From Massariosphaeria phaeospora (lineage: Eukaryota > Ascomycota > Dothideomycetes > Pleosporales): 64,000 nt of DNA. Positions within the stretch are counted from its first letter, which is position 1. Every line of letters begins with the position of its first letter. Under the pieces are notes generated by a model that saw only the letters and a program-made list of their open reading frames with translations, was not told the DNA's origin and ran no database searches. The stretch is from NCBI GenBank assembly GCA_011032825.1, contig JAADJZ010000003.1:2232001-2296000 (forward strand), in the 5' to 3' direction. Positions 1-10,146 of the stretch are shown in pieces. Position numbers and translations under genes: made by a program.

Positions 1-1
1 T

Positions 2-100
2 CGCACGGTCACGTATAGCAGCACCCCAGTAGACGGCAAGGCGCCCGAGTTCCCTCAAATCGACCCCGCCCCGCGCGGCAAGAGAAGGAAACTCGAGTAA
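2..100 (+). CDS. 3' end of an unidentified protein-coding gene (partial)
   Basis: An open frame enters from the left edge and ends at a TAA at 98-100, giving the last 32 residues of a protein. The end is hydrophilic and basic, finishing in RGKRRKLE, which would fit a nuclear protein. No domain can be recognised from so short a piece, and no function is proposed. It could be the last exon of a spliced gene. It may also be a chance open frame, because 32 codons is short; the Pro/Lys/Arg-rich composition is the only support. Confidence 0.45.
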   Translation, partial: RTVTYSSTPVDGKAPEFPQIDPAPRGKRRKLE

Positions 101-3100
101 ACAAGCGGGTGTGTCACACAACCTATTTCTGTTGCACCCCTCGAGCGTGGCGGTTACTCAACCGCCGCGCGCTAACTTCGTGTTACCCTGGACCGCAACA
201 CCTGCGTACATGATACGTCTTTCGCAGACTGCCACGACCAATCTTTGCATGGGACTCTCAGCGTATACTATCCTGTCGGACTCCAGTTCACCGTCATGAA
301 ATCTTATTCGACGGCCGAACCTTCTCCCCGACCTTCCAATAATTCTCGGGTCCCGGCGACTCGATCGCTTCACTCATTGTCAAGATCTACTGTCCTTTCT
401 GGTTCATCATACCCCTTTGACATGTTGTCACCGATATTTCTTTTTGTCTAACTTTTAACAATATCCTATTAGAGAACGACTTACGTTCCCTTACGAAATA
501 CCACTGTTGGTGCGGAAAATTCTTGGGCTTTCTAGGGGTTTATTCGGGCTATCATTCTTACGCGGATACCTCTTCTGACGGGTGCGTCGGCGCTTGAAGG
601 CTACATTATTTGGCCGGCGGTGTTCATGGAGGGATCTTGTGACCGTTTCCTTTACCCTTTCCTTTCTTACGTGAAGAGGGACTAGTAGTGGACAAGGTTG
701 TCGTGGTTAGCAGCGCATTGGCGGCAAAAGAGGAGCACCAGCTAGGATTAGCCTCCCCCGCCTTCGCGAGATGAAGAGATGGCTGGATGGATCTCCACAA
801 GATCGCCTGATATAAGCGACATGTAGTCTCCTATACAAAGTTTTCAAACACGTTACATTTCTGTTCTTGACTGTGATGACCTACCACCTAGTAGTACGGA
901 GGACGTTCTGGAGATATGGAGACCCCGGGGCGATAGTACCAAACCGCTGAACTATTGCCCTTACCCAGACCCAACGATCTCAAGCCCAGCTTGATACCAA
1001 TAATGAACTATAGCGTACACAGTAAAGTAGAAGGAAGGCAGGTATGCAGCATTATCACGAGCGCATATACCCCTCAATACCGCCCCAGTACTCCGTACGG
1101 AGCGCTAAACACCAACGATTTCAAAACATCCCCCCATGTCTCTCTTGTGCACGCCCACAACGCCCCTTCTAACCACCGTGTTACAATCCCTCCCAGAGTC
1201 AGAAAGCCACAACCCCCAACTCCCAATCACCTCCTCCCTCAGTAAGCACCAACGCATGTCTGTCTCTCCCAGAGACAAGGCAAGCTCCCATCTCAAGGTT
1301 TCCCAACACGCTGTAACCTTCGCCCCTCTCCCGCCCTTGGCACAGCCAATCACAAGCGCGGGAGGCCCGGCCGCGCGACCAAGAGGACGGCTGACTGGCC
1401 TCTGCGCAACGCCCGCGCGCCCGCGCTGCTGCCGGTCGGGTTTGGGGGGCGGCGGGGTCCGAGCCTATGGTTAAGCGCCCGGGGAGCGGGTGGTCGTGGC
1501 GGGCGGCGGGGGCGTGCTGATTGGGCGCTTAGCTAGCTAGCTAGCTGGCTGTGTAGATAGGAAGTCGAGCTTGAAGCGTGCATGGCTAGTTTAGGGAGAT
1601 GGATGGAGAGGTGGAGATTGAGTGGGTGGGCGGATCGGAGGATGAATGGGATTCTGTAGATGGGGTGTTGGTGGAGGCGTCGTTGGTGTGGGGGATAATT
1701 TAAGACAGCACTCAGCAAGCACCGGTCCGTTCGCACCGTTGAAACAAAGACGGGATCGAGCTTCGCGCTCGAGTCAGAGTCAGTCCGCTCGTCGATATGC
1801 TCGTGCTTTCGTAGAATTTCCCAGCCGGTGCGTGCCGCTAGCTGTACCTAGGTAGTTCCGGGGCTATATCTCATCACGTGCATGAGCCTATAACCCCTGT
1901 TGCCAATCAGAGCACTGCAAGGCTAGAGAAAGGCTGCACGCTGGATCCGTCACACATACAGGAGGATTGCTCATCGTCTACCGGTGATTATCTGTTTGGC
2001 CAAGTACCTGTCTACCTGGACTTCCTCCGCTGTGTATCTTGCCTGACGGAACATGCGAATGGACCCCGTGCGCAAGGGCATAGAGGACATGCGCTATTGC
2101 GCGCCTAGACCGAGGGACTCGACAATGGACATCGTTGTGTACTGTATGCGGGAATATATTGGAAATTAGCTGCCGGAACCGGTTGGTATCGTACAGGTGA
2201 AGTGCGCGAGGGAGCACATGCATTTGGGCTTTGGCCTGTTTGGGGATAACACGGGGTCCGGGGTTGTGAGGCTAGGCTATGTTGAGGGATGGGTGCGGTG
2301 TGGGCGTTGATGGAGTAGATATTGTAGATGGCGAGCTAGATGTCTTCTGGGCTAGGTGTCGTCCCCGAAGCCACTTGCATCGTGGACGTAGAGTTTGCTA
2401 GCGGAGAGTGGGTTTCGCTTTTCGTTGGCGCATTGCGGGGGTGTAGAAACGGTGTCTAGTGTCTGAGATGTCGGTATGCATGTTTGAGCCATCGAAGCAC
2501 ACCGCTGGTCATAGAGTCTACCTTGCGGATAGCTCCGAGTCAGCACGAGCGACATCAAGTGTTTCTCCGGGGTAAGGAGTTCCTAGTCTGCGAAGTGGCA
2601 ACGTGTGGTGAGCTTGGTAACGGCGGATTGACAGGCCACGAGGAAGAGGAGGGGGTGGAGTCCATTCGATTGCTGCAGCGACCATGCTGAGAGGGCAAGA
2701 GACCGAGTTACAAGCTAGACTATCGGTGGTGATACGGCGCTGCTTTGCCTGGGGTCTGCATGAGATTCTGCTAGTTCTGTAATTCCAATTTTGACTTCTT
2801 CCAGGCGAAGACTCGAGGCGAGCGGGACTAGTTGCTGTAAACAGTAGCACTACATCCGAAATCTCCTAGTAGTTTTTGCTTGAGACTAATAGGTGAATCA
2901 GTGCCTGCCGCTTGGTTGCAATTAGTTCATCAGATGTCATATCATCAACATCGACTTCCTCAATGTACCCTTCGATCTTCAACTTCGGTTACCACCCCGC
3001 AACACCCCGCTTTCCGGCTTTTGACCCCTCATCCTTAGCTAAAACTCAATACTGTCGAAACCCAATTGTCTCTCCTTTCATTTTCTGCGCAGCGTTCTGA

Positions 3101-3999
3101 TCAATTCGTACTGGTTTCTTCCTCCCATCTCCTTGCGTGTTGTAGCAGTTGATGTGGTTTTGTCTTTTACATGTTAGGCAGATGAAGAAGTTTCTCTCCT
3201 TTACCTCTCCGGGGAGTTCAATTGGTTTTACTTCTCCTCCAGCACTTTTTCGTCTTCGTATAAATTGGACATCCCTCCGCCATTCACTTCTTTCATATTG
3301 TCCCTGTTTCAATTCCAAGTTCCACATAGCCAAGTTCTTTGCGTGGACTTCGTAATCACTGATCTATCTCGGCGCCACGATCAAATATTCTCGTTGGCCT
3401 AACTTTTCCCTGTGGGAATAAATGTTATCGCAATTCATTGAAGCTAAGTCCCTTGTCTGCTATGCGAACGGCTATGTCGGCCGGAACACTACAAAGAATC
3501 GATCTAGGTGGTATAAGAAAATAGGGAAACCCGGCGTAAGAGAAAAAGGCTTGTTTCGAGGATGGAATCCCTTAGTTAAGGATAACACACAAGTCGTTGA
3601 TAAGTTAAGTAGTTAGTAAGAAAAGTGCCGGCCGCATGTCAGCAACATTCCTCCACCCCTGTTTCATTTCACCACTCATGTAAGGGGTTCTCCAACGCAA
3701 ACATGCACACGTTAACTCTACCACCGGCTTGAGGCATGTTTCACCTTAATATTGTTCTCCCAGCCTCCTTCGTATGCCAACATCTCTTGAGCATCGCCTA
3801 ACTCTAATCGGTAATAAGATATTGAACTGGCGAAAACCCGCTCGAGCAGTAAAAATATATGTATATATGTACTCTGTAGAATTTGTTTTTTGTTTCTTCT
3901 ATAATTGCTGTCAGTCGTACAATTCCCGAATCTTGGTCATTCGTGTTCGTTGCGGCAACACTTCCACACTAAGTCTCTCTGGTCAATCAATCGTCCAAC
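101..3999. other. 3.9-kb stretch with no convincing gene
   Basis: All open frames here are under about 115 codons and lack recognisable domains or splice-linked continuations. Composition changes along the stretch: mixed sequence to about 1.1 kb, a GC-rich block around 1360-1530, then mixed. A (AGCT)4 run sits at 1531-1546. The minus frame at 3046-3333 has a CLTC followed by a Cys nine residues on, resembling half a zinc knuckle, but nothing else supports it. The last part presumably holds the promoter of the 4000-4593 gene; a TATA-like ATATATGTATATATG lies near 3856-3870. Confidence 0.5.
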
Positions 4000-4593
4000 A
4001 TGTCCACGCTCTTCGACTGCACAGTACCTTCCCCTTTCCTTGATGAAGACCCCTACAAGCGCATCCGCGGTCTCCAACAAAATTGTCTCTTAGCACCTCA
4101 CTGCGACTTCCAGCATCCTCCACCGCATACCCTCGAAGTGCATACCTCAAACCCCGACCTGCCCTTCAGTTTTAGAACCAACACCCCGACCCGCACGTCA
4201 GCCTCCGTTTCCGAACCCGAATACTTTAATCTGACATCCTCTCGACCCAACACGCCTCTCTATACCCCTCTCAGCACACCTCCATCCTCGCCTTCCCTCA
4301 AACCAGCCCCGCTACATTTCCATCTGGTCCGAGAACCGACAGCACCGCGTAGCCAGATCAGACTCTCTCCCTTCGGAAAACAAGACGCAGAAGCTACAGC
4401 GATCGTCTACGAGCGTGCACTCGAGCACGACGGCGCACATAACGCCGTCATGCGCCCCAGCAAAATGGACCCAGAAACACCCTTCGAAGAACAGCAATGG
4501 CGAGCCGAGAAATACGAAAGAGCACTCATGGTGTCTATGCCACATATCGTAAAAGCCATTGACGAGATAACAGACGGTTCCCGTGAACCCTAA
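4000..4593 (+). CDS. Orphan 197-aa Pro/Ser/Thr-rich protein
   Basis: A single-exon frame of 197 codons from ATG 4000 to TAA at 4591-4593. I do not recognise the family. The N-terminal third has a short motif, DEDPYKRIRG, and three Cys. Residues 60-110 are low complexity with repeated TP and SP pairs (NTPTRTS, NTPLYTPLSTPPSSPS), typical of disordered, phosphorylatable segments. The C-terminal 60 residues are acidic/basic and probably helical (EEQQWRAEKYERALMVS). There is no signal peptide or membrane segment, so a cytosolic or nuclear location is likely. It is convergent with UTP13, whose stop lies 425 bp away. The length of the open frame and its non-random composition are the main evidence that it is real. 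Confidence 0.6.
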   Translation: MSTLFDCTVPSPFLDEDPYKRIRGLQQNCLLAPHCDFQHPPPHTLEVHTSNPDLPFSFRTNTPTRTSASVSEPEYFNLTSSRPNTPLYTPLSTPPSSPSLKPAPLHFHLVREPTAPRSQIRLSPFGKQDAEATAIVYERALEHDGAHNAVMRPSKMDPETPFEEQQWRAEKYERALMVSMPHIVKAIDEITDGSREP

Positions 4594-5018
4594 CGGAAGA
4601 AAGCTGATGTTTCAAGCTGTTGGGAAATGAAAAAACGAAACGAGATAAACAAGGTCAACATGGAGTGGCGGGAGAACGTGCTTGGGAGTCATTATCACAA
4701 TGTTTAGAGTGATCATCAAGACAATTTGACTACTTTACAAATTGCTCGAATGGGGGCTAAAGCAAATCGATGGATCAATTACCAGTTTACCTCGACGCTC
4801 TGGTGCAGGTAAATGTTACTACGAACATTTGGATTCAAAGTCGTAGATCAGGCGACGTTTCCTGGAGTTTTTATCCGGGTGCAAAGGATTAGTTTGGATT
4901 AAGGACAACATGATCTAGGCACAGCTATCAGTTGGGACCACGAGAAATTCTTGTACAGGTACAGTCCAAGATAATGTCCGAGATGTGGGTATAATATACT
5001 TCTCATCTACAACCTTCC
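4594..5018. other. Convergent 3' intergenic region
   Basis: This lies between the ends of the 197-aa orphan (plus) and UTP13 (minus). It is moderately AT-rich, has no open frame of note, and probably holds both 3' UTRs and polyadenylation sites. Confidence 0.6.
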
Positions 5019-7832
5019 TCAGTCCACTGTTGAAATCCCCCGACGTGATCCAAGCCGCGCCGTCCCATTCGTGATGACTTTAAGGTCTGCCACCTCGTCC
5101 ATCTCCCTCAGCGTAAAGTCCAAGAGATAACTCTCATCAACAAGCTCCTCCACGCGGTGGTAATGCCTCTCTGAGTACGCTCTAACGGCATCTAAGATTT
5201 CCTTCAAACTGCCTTTTGCTCCAATTTTGCCTGCCGGTTTCAGGCTAGCAAGGCGTGAAGCAGGGTACAGCTTTACCACGGTCCAAAGTATCTTCTGTGC
5301 TATTGGTGCGGACCTGACGTTTGTGTTCCAGTCCCTGAGTCTCAGGAGAAGTTTGTAGAGTTGTTCATCCGCTAGATGGGCGAGGACTTCGTCTACAGCA
5401 TCTAAGCCTGACAGACTTCCCTCATCAGGCACCTCGGACTCGACCACTGATTTGAATAGGCCGAACAGTCGTCCCGGCTGATCCATTTGCAGTGCGAGGG
5501 TGATGGCTTCTCGGTAGTTTCCTGCATAAGCAAAATTTTGCAACTTCTGATCGAGTTCCACGCGCTCTGTCTCGGCAGTTGTAGCAGCCTCCAATGTGGC
5601 AGTTGTAGTGTCTTCCCAGAAAGTGATCACACTATCACCGCCACCGGATATAAGGGCGCCTGCTGTTGGATGAGCGGCTAACGCCCAGACTCTGTCGGTA
5701 TGATTGTCGAGGGTGGTCATCGCTTCACCGCTACTTGAATCCCAGATCTTTACGAGACCATCACCTGCGGCAGAAGCGACTTGAGGCCCTCGTTTGTCCC
5801 GTGCATCGAAGGGTCGGTAGGGCAACCAGGCTAGCTTCAAGACACTGTTTGAGTGCCCTTCGAGAGTTAGAAGGCAACTATAGTCGGAAAGGTTCCAGAT
5901 CTTGACGGTCTTGTCTCCACTTCCTGTGGCTATCAGACCCTTGTTACCCGAATTGGGAACTTGTGACTCTTTTGGTGCGAATTTGACAGTCCAGACACCG
6001 CGACGATGGCCTCTGAGAACTCCTATAGCCTCGCCTTCCGCGGCCGAATATATCTTCACTGTTCGGTCCTGCGACGCTGAAGCGAACAGTGTTCCCGAAG
6101 GGTCGATGTCTATAGCGTTGATATCCTTGTCATGGGCTTTTCGGGTGTATTTCGCGCGCAGTTTCTGCTTCCCTTCTTTACTAATGTCCCAGCGCTTCAC
6201 TGTCCTGTCCTGCGAACCAGTAACAAGATAACTAGGAGGATGTGATAGCGGATCCGTAAAAGCAGACGAGCCAATTTGAGGTGCCATGTGTGGTAAAGCT
6301 ATTGCTCCCAGTGACTCAGCATGGCCTGTTAGCACAGCAAAACACTTGTATGAATCGCCTTGCGGGTCCAGTCGCCAAAGTCGAGCTGTGTTATCCTTCG
6401 CGCCTGTAGCGAGCCAGTGGCCGGACCAGTCCACGTCCAAACATATTACAATATCATCGTGTCCTTTAAGCAAGGCAACATCGGCACCGAAATACCTTCC
6501 ATCGGTTGTCTCTGTCTCACTTGTCCGGTTTGAAGAGTCCAAGGTCACGATTCGAATGTCCTCCGAGTTGGTGTTTAATGCTAGAAGTGACTTGTCAAAA
6601 CCAACATAGGCTAGATCGATCACTTCGTCGTGTGTTCCAGACACCCTTCGAAATACTGGTAAGGGCTCGAGAACTCCTTCCGCGGAAGGTAGATCAGCCG
6701 ACCGAAGGGAATGAAAGTTGAGGACTTGGTCGGCATGAACAGAGATCAGATAAGGTAGGGTAGAGTAGTACAGAACTTCGACGATGCCGTCAATCTCATT
6801 TCCAGGTTGTTGCTCGCGGGTGATTTCCTGCCCCGACGTCGACCAGAGTCGTATCCGACCATTTTCACCGCCAGTGTAGATGATCTGGTCTGCACTGGTG
6901 AAGCCGACGCTTTCGATTCCCTCCAAAGCAGCAATGGTTCGTTTCGCTTTCCACGATTGGGCGTCCCACATGATCAACGTCTTATCCCTGCTGCTGGACA
7001 CCAAGATGTTCTGCCGTGCCGAAAACTTCAATGATCGGACGACTGAAACGTGTGAATCCAATACAGTAGCACTCATCCTTTCGTGCATGTTCCAGATTCT
7101 AATCTTGCCGTCTTCCGCACCCGATGCCAGTCGGTATTCCAGATGACTGTCTTTTTTGTCGCGCATGTTCTCTTCCTGCTGAGATTTCCGGCGCTTCCTC
7201 TTCTTGCTATGCTCTGCCTCATCCTCTTTCTCGGATATCTCAACCTGGAAAAAGTGCAGGGCCGACACAACCCCGCCATGCTCGTGGAATGTATGTGTAG
7301 TGTAGCCAGCGCGAATATCCCACACCTTTACCACACCATCTGCGCCGCCGGTAGCTACAAGCGTGCCAGTAGCATCTACTGTTAACGTGACAACTGGTGA
7401 GGTATGCGGCCGGAGAGAACGAAGGAGATTGGTGGTAATTGTTTGATCATCAGAGTCCAGGGGCGAGAGTGCATAGATGCGCATACTCAGCGAGCGCGAG
7501 CATATGATTAGGTGAGAAGCAGCCGGCGTCACTGTGCGAGTTAGTCTACGACAAGGTCATGTATGAGGGATCCTTACGAGCCAATGCAGTAATGGCCTCT
7601 CCGTCCTATATAGATTGTCAGCATGATCCAGCTTGGCACTCACTTGATCACCTACGCCTTCAATTCTCGCCAGCTCTTGTCCATTTGTCAAGTTGGTCAG
7701 AAGAGCATCTTCTCCAACACACGCTGCGAGGATGCGGCCATCCTCGCTCAGTGCGATGCTGCCGCTAGAGTAGATAGGCTGAAGCGTACGCTGAACTGCA
7801 TATGTGGTCTTTACCGACGTCCGTTGCGCCAT
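5019..7832 (-). CDS. UTP13: U3 snoRNP-associated WD40 protein Utp13 (TBL3 family)
   Basis: Utp13 is a subunit of the UTP-B module of the small-subunit processome, acting in the nucleolus on the 5' part of pre-rRNA. Three exons are read on the minus strand: 7832-7644, a 28-nt microexon 7605-7578, and 7531-5019, giving 909 aa. Both introns are GT-AG and restore one frame across ELARIEG...LTPAASHLI. About a dozen WD40 repeats form two propellers; visible units include VKVWDI, IRIWNM, ARLWRL, VKRWDI, VKIWNL and VKIWDS. A basic insert rich in KKRKRRK (near residue 190) looks like a nuclear localisation signal. The C-terminal 150 residues match the Utp13-specific helical domain (LDQKLQNFAYAGNYREAI). 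It is divergent from the membrane-protein gene at 8149. Confidence 0.93.
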
Positions 7833-8148
7833 TGCACAGATATTCGGCAGGCTGAGGTTGTTGAAGAATTGCAGGCGCCGCGCATGAGGACGGGATGTGA
7901 AATCGTGAAATCTTGGCATCTGTAATTTTGCTGCAGCTGCCTTATCGATAAGCAAGCAGCTAGCGGCTACGCGTCAGGCTTTCCCGAGGTCCGTCACTCC
8001 CTCTCACACTTCTTGGACAAGCACTCGAAGTGATCCTTCCCCCAGCCTCCTCGAGCTCCGTCGCACCTTGTCAACATGCGGATAGGCCTAGTTGCCTCGA
8101 ACCTGTGGTGTCTGTCTCCTCCCCAGATATCTGACTAGGAAGCCCGCA
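7833..8148. promoter_or_regulatory. Divergent promoter region of UTP13 and the 8149 gene
   Basis: These 316 bp separate two start codons pointing away from each other, so both promoters and 5' UTRs must lie here. An ACGCGT occurs near 7971. No other named element is evident. Confidence 0.55.
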
Positions 8149-10146
8149 ATGGGTCGCCAGGCGTATCTCACCAAGATCGCCTTTGTACGTCGCAATTAAC
8201 CCGTACCTCCACACGGGACTGGTTCTAACGCGTCAACAGGGACGATCAGCTTTCGAGCCTAGCTCGACCATCACCCAGTCCTCAGACTACATTCAGCTGT
8301 CCTCCTCGGAAGACATCCCACCGATAGCGCGAGAAGCGAACGCCAACAGGCACATTCAGCTATACGATGACCGCGGCAACCCGATCAATCCTCGCGCACA
8401 TGAACATGGCCGTACACTTAGAGAGGCGCAGAATGATGTGCTAGCGTCCATCGGAGTGGTAGCAAGACGACAGCCGCTGCTAGAAGGCCTCCCGGGTTCT
8501 TACGAGGAATGCTTGGAGCAGCTGGCAAACGAAGACATCGCCGGCACCGGCATCACATTCGCCTCCAATCTGTCAGAGAATGTGTGTACATGGTGGATTG
8601 GTTCGTTGCGCCAGAGGATCTTGGTAAGTCACAATCAAAGAGTTGGCTTCTTCATGCCAATGCTTACTCTCAGTCAAGACATTCCGCATGGACCAATTCG
8701 TCCCTTTCTCTCGAATAGTTGCTTCCGAACGTCATCTATCCGGCTCTAGCTTAATCTACGGTGGATACCTATCGAGCACTATGTTTTCTTTTGGAGTACA
8801 AGCTGCGGTTACTACTGCTATTATACTACGTCCCATCGACCGTCTGCTGGCTGCTACTCGCGCAACACACAGAACAAAGCAGCTTGCTCGCCGAGGAAGC
8901 ACTCTGATGCTAGTCTGGTAGGCGACGTGATGTGCATTCGGATAACATAGCTAACAGAAGAAGCCTCCGAGTCTTCCTGGAAGTGGTATTCTACCCATTT
9001 GCGTACCATAGCATTCTCCAACGCATTGGCATCGTACCAGCGATGCCTCTTTTTCCTCATTGGAAAGCTTTTATACCATTCTCTAGATGGTCTCCTATCA
9101 CGCCATTCTCCTTAGATTGGAGTCTATCTGTAAACTCTGTTATGGAGAACGCTAAGACTGCCATGTCTTCTCCCCTACTCATATTCCTTCTGTGGCGGTT
9201 TCTAGAGCAATCGGTCTACATTGCAGCAAACGAAGTCATCATAGACACTGTCATAAACCCGGGCAATCTCGAGCATGCTACTCTCGGTCAAAGTCCGAAG
9301 AACCGTTCGTCTTCCATCCACAACTGGCGGTCACAATCTCCGACTCTGTTCCAAAACGCTATCAATAGTGTCTTATTGGCAATTGGCTGGGGCGAAGAGT
9401 TGCCGGTTCCGTCTACTCATACGGAAGCGAGCGTAGCCCAGAGTATCGAAGTGGGTGGAACGCAAGTGATGAACGTCAATCGGTTACAACTCCCAGAAGT
9501 GCGTTCGAGCTCCCACGAACCTGATGAAGGGAGCGATGTAAATACGGCTCTCGCGGTAGTCAGCTCTCCCAACAACGTACTCCCTCCAACACCATCGTCG
9601 CCTACAGCTTCCGAAGCGAGCCAAGAGGACTACAATGACCCAAGGATCCGAATCACGTCCAGAGAGGGGATGGTAGAAATGGAGGTGCGTCTGCCACCGC
9701 AAGTAATCTTTAGTCACACAGAGGTTTCTGGAACAGGTCCTGCAACCCCGACCCGGCCACATATTCCATCACCAGTCCCAGTTCACTTCCTAGCCACAGA
9801 GAAGTACTACAGAGTAACTCACCTTTCCTTACAGCCTTCAAAGATGATCGGTGCAGTTTGCAAAGTACAGATTTTGAGATGGGCTATGCTTCCCCTCGAA
9901 CTCGTCATGTTTCGCCTCTTCGCGTGCCACTATCTGGCCAGCCGCCGAGGCTACGTTGGTCCGTACCGCGTACTGGATCCATTTCTTAACTTGCGAGACG
10001 TGAACTTGCGGTCTGTGGGCGCGCTGATATCGCGTGTAGCTTTGTGCGGAACGCTGGAGGTTGCAATCGACTTGGCTTTATGGGGTTGCCAATACATGGC
10101 TGTGACTTGGGTTGGCCAGAAGTATTTTGCTTGGGGTACTCTCTAA
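8149..10146 (+). CDS. Fungal multi-pass membrane protein of unknown function, with a probable frame disruption
   Basis: The start MGRQAYLTKIAF (8149-8184) joins over a GT-AG intron (8185-8239) to an exon from 8240 to 8623. A canonical intron 8624-8673 leads to an exon reading VKTFRMDQF, and a further intron near 8918-8963 leads to the last exon ending at 10146. Several hydrophobic segments and conserved-looking blocks (FYPFAYHSILQ, PHWKAF, LPLELVMFRLFACHY) suggest a fungal integral membrane protein. I do not know its function. The 8240-8623 exon changes frame: the good reading up to SENV is out of phase with the good reading from YMVDWF. The switch falls at the GTGTGT run 8582-8587, where two bases appear extra. 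An AAG acceptor (8678) would avoid the frame change but replaces the DWFVAPEDL block. The last acceptor is also non-canonical or uncertain. Homologue details are from memory only. Confidence 0.6.

Noticed and set aside
3046..3333. Minus-strand 95-codon frame with CLTC and a downstream Cys
   Set aside because: The spacing does not match a complete zinc knuckle or finger, and no neighbouring exon extends it.
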